Shown: positions 35,313 through 47,900 of the stretch, one piece after another
Position numbering within the stretch: position 1 is the first letter of the stretch
Layout: each line of letters starts with the position of its first letter
NCBI GenBank assembly: GCA_032622095.1
Contig: CP136061.1
Coordinates: 22,012,991-22,076,990 of the forward strand
DNA: 64,000 nt
Source: Siphonodentalium dalli
Lineage: Eukaryota > Mollusca > Scaphopoda > Gadilida > Siphonodentaliidae
Direction of reading: 5' to 3'
Program-made: the position numbers and the translations under genes
The notes under the pieces: generated by a model
Databases searched by the model: none
The model's input: only the letters and a program-made list of their open reading frames with translations
What the model was told of the DNA's origin: nothing

Positions 35313-35512
35313 CAGTAATGCCCAAAGTAATTGACCACTTAACCACAGCAGAATTATGGGTAATTTTTCAGGATTTAGTCGGAAATATGGCTTGTTGCCA
35401 TTCATCGGAAAGCTCTCGGCGATTCCGATGAATGGCAACAAGCCATATTTCCGACTAAATCCTGAAAAATTACCAATAATTCTGCTGTGGTCAATTACTT
35501 TGGGCATTACTG
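35313..35512. mobile_element. CAGTAATGCC MITE, complete
   Basis: TA-flanked; long arms through caggatttagtcggaaatat and cttgttgccattcatcggaa meet at a tiny loop (agctctcggcga). Downstream of the PRPF18 stop codon. Confidence 0.88.
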
Positions 35513-35832
35513 TATGTGAGAATAATTGAGTGTGCTGAGTGTTGTGCCTATTGTATGAGTGAACTGAAAGCTGTATATAGAGTGTATATTGATATCCGCA
35601 AGTCATCCTTTTCAGAATAAATTCACGGAATGCGTCAAACCATCAGCATGGTCTGATGAAACGACAGCACAATTGTGGATCCCTGGTACATCTCATGTTG
35701 TACTGAATAGGAACATTCAGATTATTGGAATAACCTCATATTCAGCTTGAGAGTTGCCTCCCACTCATCGTCTCATCTCTCAGCTTTAGAGTTGCTTCCC
35801 TTTCATCGTTCAGCCATGGAGATGCTTTTTTC

Positions 35833-35913
35833 TCATGGTCTCTCGTAATCCACACTCCTTGAAGGATCTGTTGGAAATACCTTCTGGCTCTGTGTCATTA
35901 ATCGTTTCAATCC
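35833..35913 (-). CDS. PRPF18: PRPF18 terminal exon
   Basis: Acceptor tttacag. Encodes [20 protein letters not shown] and VDYERP then TGA, matching the family C-terminus [20 protein letters not shown]. It is unusually far from a repeat-free neighbourhood: MITEs lie on both sides within 700 bp. Confidence 0.95.
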   Translation of the reverse strand, partial: GLKRLMTQSQKVFPTDPSRSVDYERP

Positions 35914-38900
35914 CTGTAAATTGTCAAGAAATATATTATCAGCGTAAAGTTTATAACTAAGTTTTTAAGTGACTTATGTTAGTCTCAGAACGACAGATGT
36001 TTAAGACAGCTCCCATCTAGAGTTGATCCTAAACATGCCTGTAAGTTTTCAAAACAATTCTCCAATAAATGTGGGCTGCAGGGTGTGCCGATACATTCAA
36101 ATTTGAAATCTAGGATGGCTGCTGGCAGAAAAAATTGATGGCTCCCATCTAGAGGTAAGCATGAAATTCCAGTTTCCAGGTGATGATCGGATGAGGGAGG
36201 TGGCCTGTAGGGTTTGCCGAATAATCTAGTCATGTTTTTCAACAAAATTCGGAAAGCTTTGATGGCTCCCATCTAGATGTGACCCCGATGATCCATATGA
36301 AGTTTGGTGATGATCAGATGAGGGATGTGCCCAAGGATCAAGATGGCTGCCGGCAGCCATGTTTTTCTGAATTACCCCAAGATAACTCGTTCCCATCTAC
36401 ATATCAATATTAACATCCTTGACAACTTTCATGATAATGGATTGAATTTTGAAATCCAAGATGGCCACTGGTGGCCATGTTTTTTGGCTGAATGACCCCA
36501 AGATCACTCATTCCTATCTACATCTCAAAATCAACAGCTACCCTGCTGGACAAAACAAGTGTCCACTTAACTGCGGTGCGGTTAGCATTGCCACCGCGGC
36601 CGAAATGCAACTACACCGCGGCTCCACCGGCTAACTACAGTTGGGCCGTGGTGTAATTGCCAATCGGCATGGTGTATTTGCCATGGTGTACTTTCATCAA
36701 ACTGAAAAAAGACAATACAAACCACGGTGTACATGCCATTCGACCATGAGGGTAGTTGCCTTTCGGCTGCAGTGAACTTGCCGTTTGGCCGCAGTGTACT
36801 TGCCGTTCGGCCGCGGTGCTCAACTGCAGTTACAAACTCTGACACCGCAGCCGAACGGCAAATACACCGCGGTGCCAATGTACACTTGTTTTGTCCAGCG
36901 GGGTATGACAAATTTCATTATGATCCAAACAAAGGTACGACTTGTAGCCCATGCCAAAGGATTTAGTCATGTAGTTAGTTTGGCAATAGCTCAAACTTTA
37001 CAAGTAAGGTTGAGTTAAAATGGCATAAATTTGGGTCTTGCATAAATTTGAATTCAAATATTGCAATGATATATAAGTTATATCAGTCCAATTACATAAT
37101 GCCTATATTATACAAAGCATAGATATATCCATGTATATTTGGTCATACTGGTCATAGTTTAACACTGATAACAGTTATTTACATCTTTTCATATGGTGAA
37201 TCCAATTGATAATCCTTTCAAGGTGGTATTTGTTAACTCATCTGTTAAGCACAGACCACTGTCTGACATGGACTTTATGAAAGATCTAATGCATCAGAAA
37301 TTTTAAATTAACCCTTTACCCAACAGAACGGCCCTGTGCCAATGCATTCTCTTATATATGCGAGTCGACCATAAGTCGCCTCGCATATATAAGAGAATGC
37401 ATTGGCTTAACATATTAAAAAAAAATTTCAGGCCAATGCATTCTCTTATATATGCGAGGCGACCTATGGTCAACTCGCATATATAAGAGAATGCATTGGC
37501 ACAGGGCATAACTGTAACCATCACAATGTGGTCAATGAACCGGTTCCAATGATATCCATATTTGTATGGTGTTATTGAGACAGACCGAAGATATTTTAGG
37601 CTGTTGAAGCTTTATTTGGGCGTTTTTGGCCGTTTTGTTGGGTAAAGGGTTAATATAATTAGCAGACATGTTAGTTACCTGAATGTATTTTCTCTGGGTT
37701 TCGTCATTGAGTACATGAGCCACATATCTGGATGAGATCTTCTCTCTCCCTGTACGAGCATGGATACCAACCATGGTCACACCGATGGGCCATGGTGCAT
37801 TACCAATAGACATCTCCATATAAGCATGGTTAGCCTGAAAATAACATCTATAATGGGCCACGGTGCATTACCAATAGACATCTCCATATAAGCATGATTG
37901 GCCTGAAAATGACTATAATTATATAAATGTTATCTGGATCGGCCGAATATGCATTTTGTTTTTGTAGTTAACCCTTTAATAACTGAATACTCCCCAATGA
38001 GTAGTTACTTGATTCAAAAAAATTCTATTGCACGATTTTTTAGCTAATACGTATAACAACCAGCCTATGGCTGTTTGTTGAGAGTATCTGAACATCCTGA
38101 CTAATCAAGAATCAGCCCCGTTAACCCTTTCATGATGGGAGCTGTGCTGGTGCAGCATTAAAGATCCTTAATTTTCTTAAATATGCAAGTTAACGTCGGA
38201 TATATAAGAGAATGCACTGGCTTATAAGGTCAAGGTATATATTGTTAGGCCAATGTATTCTCTTAAATAAGCGAGACTCCTTATGGGAGACTGCCATTTA
38301 AGAGAATGCATTGGCACAGGGTTTTCGCAAAATTTCAGGAAGCTCCACTCATGGAAGGGTTAACAGGGTGAAGAATGAACCATTCCACAGCATACTTCAA
38401 ATGTTTAATATATGTATACCGGTTCATACATCATGTCAGATGTGCTGCTTTTTAACTACAAAATGGTTGAACCCACCAAAGGATGATGCTGGAATGTCAT
38501 AAACCCAAATAACACAACAGTGATTGAGATAGAATCGTGCCAGATTTCGTGATCGGTCAGACTCTGGCAGTGAGAGTGTTTAACCCTTCCAAGCCTTGAA
38601 ATAGGGTGTCTGTCATTTGCAGAATGAGGTCCCCAGAGGGTGAATTTAGTGATGCTACCCCGCATAGCAGGCTAGCATCACCAAATTCACCCTCTGGGAA
38701 CCTCATTCTGCTTACACCTCAGCAGAATGAGGTTCGCAGGGGGTGAATTTGGTGATGCTAGCCCACTATGCAGGGTAGCATCACTAAATTCACCCTCTGG
38801 GGACCTCATTCTGCAAATAACAGACACCCTATTTCAAGGCTTGCTACAAAGCTGTGTTTGCATACCATAATGTAATCTCTTTCCATCAAATGTTTGACGA

Positions 38901-41900
38901 TATCTGTTAAACACATCAATATATCCTCCTGTACTTTCTGCAATGAAAATAAATTCAAGCATTACAGTTTAAAGGGACCCAAGGCACTCACATCAGGTAA
39001 ATGAGCAACAATATAAAAGTCTGTAAAAACATCACCACTAAAGGGACCCAAGGAACTCACACCCGATAAATGAGCAAAAAATAGAAAAGTCTGTAAAAAC
39101 ATCAGCACCAAGAAGAACATGGCAAAACAAATGATATATATTTAATAGCCTAAATCAATTCTGAGAAGACAAAAACGAACAAATACTAGGTTTAAATTTA
39201 ACCTGGAGAATTATAATTCTGCCCATGGTCAGATATGGACAAGCCTTGAAATTTGGTGTCTGTCATTTGCAGAATGAGGTCCCCAGAGGGTGAATTTAGT
39301 GATGCTACCCCGCATAGCAGGCTAGCATCACCAAATTCACCCTCTGGGAACCTCATTCTGCTGAGATGTAGGCAGAATGAGGTCCCCAGAGGGTGAATTT
39401 GGTGATGCTAGCCCGCTATGCGGGGTAGCATCACTAAATTCTCCCTCTGGGGACCTCAATCTGCAAATGACAGACACCCTATTTCAAGGCTTGGATATGG
39501 ACAGCTATCTTAATATGCTACACGGGACCACAGCTGTCACATATATTGTGATATCCGAGCTATGTAACATTCTGGTTTCAAAATAGGCTTGGTTTTGTCA
39601 AATTCGCAAGTTATTGCCCTGCGGCCAGTGTTCGCGCTGTCGGTAGCCAAATTAGCCAATGGCTAATCTTTTTCGAATTTGGCTAATAAAAATTTCATTT
39701 GGCTAAAATTTTGGCTAAACTTTTTTTGACCCCAAATGGAGACTGAAGGCATGAATTTTTGGCAAGTGGGTTTTCAATTCTGTGATGTGAACGATCTAGT
39801 CCGAAAACATTGTAAGTGGGAATATATCGCCGACTGTACAAAAGGAAACCCGATCGCGGACAGTACAAAGGGAAACCCGTCACTCTGCACGAAACAGCAA
39901 AATATCATTATTTTACATTTAATCCGCAAATCCCCCATTGTCTGTCTGGTCACTCACGGGACTCCTGCACAATGCATGTTTATGATGACATTGTATTTAT
40001 GACGGTCAAGGTTTATGAGCACCAAGTGTAAGACAATAGCTTAATCAGCCAAATGTGAATCACGACAGATATTTTATGGCTATTTGTCGTCAATGCCGAT
40101 ACATTCAAAATAATATGCATGCTTTTATGACAGATTGCAATTTGATAATGGCGTAACAATATTAAGTTATTAGTTTCCAGATGTCACTTAAATATTTTCG
40201 CAAGGATAATTAATATTTAATGATTTTTAAAAAGATATTGATATAAAACAAAAAATTAATGACATTAAGAAGGACAATCCCGGGTTACCCCCCCCCCCCC
40301 CCCCCAAATCACTCTTCCACATAAAGATTAATTAATAAATTTTTAATAAATGATATATATCAAAATATTTCTAGTTCATCAAAATTAGTTAAATTATTGT
40401 GTATTTTACCTGTGTCTGTTAGATTTGACGTTTTAGTCATTAATTGTGAACCGACCAGAAAACGATGATTTAATTTGGCCATAGTTTTTTTTAATTTGGC
40501 TAAAAAACATTTGGCTAAAGTTTTTTTCATTTGGCTAATAAAATTTTCATTTGGCTAAACTTTTGGCTAAAGTTTTTTTCGGTCCAGCGCGAACACTGCC
40601 TGCGGCAAAGTCATTATGGACACGTGAAAACCCCACTGTTTCTGAGTGTATGTCAAAGGCCTGCTTGGTACATGTACCAACAATGATAGAACTACAATTA
40701 TGTGGCATACGCAACATGAAATTCTTAAAGGGAAGCCTTATCTGCTATTGTGGAATTCTGATCAGAGTCCTATCTGTGTATGATATTAAATGGGAGCCCT
40801 GGTTCAATACCGCCATACCAGGCCTCAGCTCACAAGGCGACTAAGGCGAGATTGTCGCTGACTTCGCCCTATCGTCGCTCTAAGGCGAAATCGAAGTCGC
40901 CTTCAATTTTAGGGGGAAGGTTTTTTATTTTTCTTAATTTTTTTTCCACACATTTCCGTATATAGATGAATTGTGGCGGCCATCCCAAAAAGAAACAGAC
41001 GATGCAGAGACAAAGACCCAAGTGTTTAAAATAAAAAATAAAATATGACCTATTGTTTTGTGTTGTTATTCAGTCGCCTTTGTTCCCTTTGCGGTAATGG
41101 AATGTTAATCACGAATGTTTTGACACGCTGAAAACACGATGAGATGTTCGCATCTGTGTTGTTACTGACCATCGTGAGTGTCACAAATAAATGTTTTAAT
41201 TAACTTAAAAGACCGCCGTCCCGCTTTTCAGATATAAAACAATTACGACATTATCAGAGTATGTACCAGGCGCTTTGGAAGTTCGTTTCGGTAATGCGTC
41301 GCACTTTTTGAAGAGACCGCGTCGCACTTTTTGAAGAGACCGCTTCCGTAAATAAATGTCAAGTTTATTGCTTTAATCGGATTATACCAGTGATGTTGGC
41401 ATTAATTAAGGGAGGCCATTAATTAATAAAAGCTTTAGCAATAAAACTAAAAGCTTTTGCAACTCCTTTGTTAGTTAGTCCTTATTGTTTATTTTAGCGG
41501 ACACCCACATTACAACCATGACCAAATTAAACTTACAAAGTTACATGCATCATGATTCAGACTGTACAAACGTATCTTCCAAGCTGCAGTCTAGGAAATA
41601 ATACTACTTCCATTTAGTTAAAAAATTAACTACTACTGTAACTTGATAATTGTTTTGCTTAAATGATAGCTACACAAAACATTTCCAAAATTTTTAAATG
41701 TATAATAACAATTAATTAGGCTAATTTCAGATAAAGTCAAATTTTTTTTAGTTTTATTTCTTATTTTATCTTTTTATTGATGTTATAAAATAAAGCGATA
41801 TTTGAAAATTGTCAATTTTTGGTAGTCTCCCCACTTCTCCCTAAATTTCCTGAAGTCTCCCTAAATTTCCTGGAGGGAGACTTCAAGTCTCCCTGTTCTG

Positions 41901-44900
41901 AACCCCTAGGCTGAGGCCTGCGCCATACAAGCCTGAGTTTAGTGTGCCTGTCATTTGCAGAATGAGGTCCCCAGAGGGTGAATTTAATGAGGCTATCCCG
42001 CATAGCGGGCTAGCATCACCAAATTCACCCTCTGGGGACCTCATTCTGCATGGCCTCATCTGTTATGGGGGACATAGACTCAGAATAAAGTTCCCATTGG
42101 GAACCTCGATTATGCAATGTGTTGTCAATTTGTGGATATTAGCGATTCTAACCCACTGGGATTGCATCACTAAATTCACCCTCTGGGGACCTCAGTCTAC
42201 AAATGACAGGCACATTAAACTCAGACTTGGTGCCACAGAGGCTCACAGAAACATTATGTTTTAGTAAACATAGGGGGAAACTATAACATTATCACTATTT
42301 AGGTGAAGTTCCAAACTATGGGAAAAGTTACCTTGGAGCAAATGTTTCTCCCAATTAAGAACAAATTTTTTCTTTTGGTGAAATTTCTCAGTTACAAATA
42401 TATATAGGTGGTTACCTTAAGTTTGAGCTTTCGGAATAGAGGCTTCATATAGGTGACGGTCTGTGTATGTGTCGCGAAGGCTATTCTGTTCTTAGTGGAC
42501 TGTCTCTCCGCTTCAGGAATATCGTTTAAGTTCCTGCCCCATGCTTTGAGGACATACTGGTGGAAAATACAAACAAGATACCATCATTATGGAATAAACA
42601 TAGGTAGGGTGCCTAAGCAACTTGATATTTAGTAGTTAACCCTTTCATGATGGGAGCTGCGCTGGGGCAGCATTAAAAATCCTGCGCCAGTGCATTCTCT
42701 TAAATATGCAAGTCTCTGATAGGGAGACTTTCATATATAAGAGAATGCACTGGCTTACAAGGTCAAAGTAAATATTGTTAGGCCAATGCATTCTCTTATA
42801 TATGCGAGGCACATTATGGGTGACTCGCATATATAAGAGAATGCATTGGCACAGGGTTTTCGCAGAAATTTCAGGAAGCTCCAGTCATGGAAGGGTTAAG
42901 AGGGCTGATTTTATATCTCTTAACCCTTTCTATATTAAATACTCATTGACGAGTAGTTCCTTTAGGAAAGGTTCAGATAATAATTTCAACTATGTTAAAC
43001 TTATTATCTGAACATTTCCCACCAATGAATATGAATCCTTCTGTTCTTGTATTATCTGTTTTTCTGTCTGTCATTTGCTTATATATCCTGAGCATGCCTC
43101 CAAATTAATAAAAGACCATTCCAATGAATATTTTTCTGACTGAGTGGGAGAATCCATTTAGTATAGAAATGGTCAAACAGATCACCATTCACCAATTTGC
43201 AAAATAAGAATCACCAAGAGCAGATCAACATGCTACAACTTAGGGTGGTTACCAGAGCAAAACCCTATATGATCAACATTGATTGATTGGGGTTTAATGT
43301 CGCTTTCAGCAACTAAGGCCATATCACGACATTGCCTGTTTTATTGGTGGAGGAAATCTGCACACTTACAGCTAATCTAACAGTGATTTCAATGGCTGAT
43401 AAACTCGTTGACCATCTGCGGCAAACCACCGCCCATTGGTGAGTGATTAGCAACTCCACCAGGTATTGATTTTGAGTTACAAAGTCCACGATCGAAACAT
43501 GTGAATTTGAACCCGTATTGCCAGCGCTGGAGATCGAGGTGGCTTGGAGTTGTACCCCTTACCAACTGAGCCCCCCCCCAAAGAGCATATCAACATGCCA
43601 CAACTGGTTACAAGAGCAAAAACATATTTCAGACTTAACCCTTTTATGATGAGAGTTGTGCTGGTGCAGCATTTTAGATCCTGTTCCAGTACAGTCTCTT
43701 ATATATTCAAGTCTCCCATAGAGAGCTTCGCATATATAAGAGAATGTGCTGGCTTACAAGGTCAAGGTAAATATTGATAGGCCAATGTATACTCTTATAT
43801 ATGCAAGGCTCCCTATAGGTGACTAGCATATATAAGAGAATGAATTGGTAAGGGTTTTCGCAAAGTCATGGAAGGGTTCACAGCATTAAAATCTTACAAG
43901 CTTCTTACCTTAAGAAAACATAGAATACATTCCTGATTTTTGTCTGAGTCTCCTTTTCCAATTTCTGTTTTCATTTTCTGAAGAATGACGAATAAACAGC
44001 ATATTAAGAATTTTGATAACGTACCATGATCTCTCACCGTTTGGGCTATGAGGAGTCAAAGTCTCCTTCGACGTAAACAAGAAAAATTTACATAATTTGA
44101 ACATAATGATTTGTCCTTCAAATTGATAGTTTGAAATTGAGATTTTTTTGAAAATTCATGAATGAGGCACCTCTTAAACCCTTTGTTTACTAAATATTCA
44201 TTGATGAGTAGTCCCCCTCAGGAAAATTTCAGATAAACAATAAGTTTTTTTGAAAAATATTGATAATTGACCATGAGCTCTCACTGACTGGACTATGATG
44301 AGTGACCTAGTGTTGAACCGAATCTGGTATTCTGGAGTAGACTAGCCTGACCCCAAAGGTTGAGTCAAAGTTTTCGCCCATTACTAGCACTGTATAAAGG
44401 ACAATAATTCAGTGGAAAAACATTGGTTTATTCATAAAATCACATGATAAAAAACTTCATAATTGATTCAGTTGATGAAAGAACTCATGTAATGTTTATG
44501 TTCACAGATGTTGAATGCAAGAGATCAACACAATGGGTATAAAAAAAGTTGTAAACCATCAGCTAAACCGGATTTATTTAATCACGTGATTTTGATAAAC
44601 CGGTGTTCTTCAACCATTTGTAAATATTGATAAAAAAAGTTCCATTGAAACTGTGAGTTCCGAATGTCAATTTCTCCGTCATGGAACTTGGAGCATCTGG
44701 TGACTCAGTTATCTCACGAATGGTGCACGACTTATGTGCTACACTGACTACATTGTGTTTTTAACACTGTCACATCCGCGGCAAGTGTTTGATCAATGTG
44801 CCATGTTCCTACATTATAGTCTTTTAACTCTCATTATGGGAAGTATATACAATGTTCTGACTAATAAATGGCAAAATACAAAGTTGACATTGGGAGCCAT

Positions 44901-47900
44901 CAGTGTTGAGGTTGGTTAGTCAACTAATTGTTTCAACACAGGCATGAGTATAAGGTGCCTGTCATTTGAAGAATGAGGTCCCCAGAGGGTGAGTTTATTG
45001 AAGCTATCCTGCATAGCCAGGGATGAAAGTGGTCAATAACAAAAATACCTGAAATGTATAATTTCGGTCCTAACATGATATGCCGTAGGCATATCCCTCG
45101 GGCCGTAGGCCCGAGATGGGGGTGGGTATAGGAGGGGGTGTCCCCCTCCCATAGAAGGGGGGTCCAGGGCACTCCCCCGGGAAATTTTTGGAAATCCAAT
45201 GGTCTGAGAGTGAATCTGGGGCCTTATATTGTGCTGTTCATGTTGGCAAATTTAGTCATATTTCACTCCTTTTAGATAGCAAATTCCTTTTTGTGATTTT
45301 CTGTATCTGATAACTAAAGGTCATGACCAAATTAAGTTTGTTTCTACTCTTCCAACTTATACATTGTACAACACAAATATTCCTTTATTTAAAACTTTAA
45401 AGATTTGTTTCACTTTGAATTTTTCACCCTTTTATACCAAGACATGTATGTATATAAATATTGTCCTTGAAATGTGAAAATAAATGTTCTATGGTACGTA
45501 CATGTACCCTGTCTGAAAAATTTGGGAGAAGTACAGGGTAGAAACACTTGATAGAGATTGATTCTCAGAATGTCCTGGCATGTATTCCCTCTAGCATAAT
45601 TGGAGCCATGCTTTTATATTTATAGGAACTTATTTTGACACTACCAGTATGAGAGTAATAAATTCAAATTTGAAATAATATACTGTAGAAACCATATTAT
45701 AAATTTGTAAACATATACTTTTAGTTTATATGTTGAATACAAAGTTCTGACATGCAAGAAATTATCATAGTTATATACACGGTTATACCTGATTGATTGG
45801 CTTGTATGCAGCAGTATATAATATTTATGTAGACGAGTTTCAAAACCGCTAACTTTACCCCTCATGTAATTCGTCGAATCTGACAGATTTGAAACAAGAT
45901 TTCTTATTGGAATGTCATCCTCACTGAATAAATCCAAAACCAAATTTATTAAAGTTTCTGCATTCACAACTTTCATCGCAACTGACGCATAATGTTTAAC
46001 AACAACCTTCTCTTCCGCCTCGCTATAGTACGATACCAGAATTGAGAGCACCTTTTCATGTTTGTTACTCAGACACTCATCCATGTTCAAAGAAAATCTC
46101 GAATATTTTAAGTCGGCCAATAATCGTTTATGGTACGCCTCAGCTAAACCATCTTTAAGTTTGTAACTGGCAGTTGTCCGCTCCATGGACAACTCCCAAA
46201 GAACAGTGCGATCACGTGCCATTTCCTTAGCGTAATCAATTAGATGTGGATCCAATGATAGAGGAAAAGAATTCTCACACATGAAGGCTAGAGTCCGAGC
46301 TTCGGCATGAGATTTCCTGTCAATGATATTGACAAATGGCTTTATTTCTGGTTTCCGTAAATTTGAACATACATTTCCATTGTGAACATTTTGTGGTGCA
46401 CCATATGAAATGGAGCATATTTCATGAGAGTTCACATTACTACTACTACTAGAAGTACTAGTAGTAGTGGGAGATTTGTTATCACTGTGAGTTCCATCAT
46501 ATTTGAGATTATAGAATGTTGCTGGCAATGACTGGTTTGAGCTAATGTTGTTTATCTGATGAACGTGTGAAACTGCTTTTGAATGTTGTTTGAGTGCCTT
46601 TTTCCCGTCGTTGGAATAGTTTATTTCCTTGTTGCACCATGCACATTTAGCGATTACGGCGCGATTAATTTTTCGAATAAAGTCTGAAAAAAAATCGCCG
46701 TTATCCTTTTCCTGAAGCCAAGCCCACCCGAATTTGTTTTTAACATCCCGATCTATATTTGAGACATCGTCCTGTCTTTTTACTTCCATAACTACATGTA
46801 TTATAACTATTGAATAGCGTGTTTTTTTCTAACGAACACAAGACATAAATTTATTATTTGTCTTTGAATAGTTATGGCACCAACATTGGCACCAAATGAT
46901 ATAATAACTGTGCGGTGATTGGCGGAGATCAACATGATGCCATAGATTCCTTCAGAAAGCACCAATCACAGACAACTTATCACAGAACTTGGCATCGAGC
47001 ACGTGCGCGACCGGTGAAGATTACCGGTGCCGAAAATAATGACCTGCCATATAGCTTATATCGGCAACCATTACCCAAAGTAAAATTGAATGAACTCGTA
47101 ACACGTCCCGAACGGCGACTTACCTCTGACAAACTCAGTCTCCACTCTCCAGAATTTGCCATTGTGTAAAGATTTGACTTTACCGATCAATTTGAACGTG
47201 TTTTTTAATAAAAAAAAAATATATATATATTATTTTTATTTTTTTTTGGAAATTCCGGATGGGCTTCAGAAAATTATCAGAATACCGGAATTCCAGTAAA
47301 AAACGGAAAACTTTCATCTCTGTGCATAGCGGGCTAGCGTCAATAAATTCACCCACTGGGGACCTCATTCTGCTTAGGCCTCATCTTCTCTGGAAAGTAT
47401 CTTTATTATCAAATTTCGATAGAAACTTCTGCTCATAGATTCTATTTCTTTTTTAATAAAAGAATCAACTAAAAGTCCTTCTTGTTCATCCCCAGGGGTT
47501 GGGGTGTTCTTAGAATGAAAATACACTGTGATTAGGCTGTGTCACTGGTGACATTTGGAGTTTTTTCTCGATTTTTTTGCCTATTTCTTTTTTAGTTTAG
47601 TTTCTCTATATCCCCAAATTGGCAGATGACACAATGCATAATATAGGTTCCCAATGGGTGTACATCATAATATTCACCATTTGGGAACTCCAATCTGAGT
47701 CTATGTCTCCCATAGAAGATGAGGCCATGCAGAATGAGGTCCCCAGAGGGTGATTTTGATGATGCTAGCCCGCTGAGCTCGATAGCGTCACTAAATTCAC
47801 CCTCTGGGGACCTCATTCTGCAAATGACAGGCACACTAAACTCAGGCTTGTTTGAACTCTAGAGGAGACACATATCATAAGCTGATATCACGATTCATAT

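Larger units (their letters stand above)
44941..47850. mobile_element. Long-type palindromic MITE split by hAT element 4
   Basis: Removing the hAT and one copy of its duplication rejoins the left hairpin: gggtgagtttattgaagcta, tcctgcatagc, then gggctagcgtcaataaattc. The rest (47331-47850) has the long-family middle and ends aactcaggcttg. About 600 bp without the insert. Confidence 0.88.

Noticed and set aside
36582-36966. Overlapping ORFs of about 80-110 codons on both strands
   Set aside because: Lie wholly inside a TA-flanked MITE with fold-back GC-rich words.
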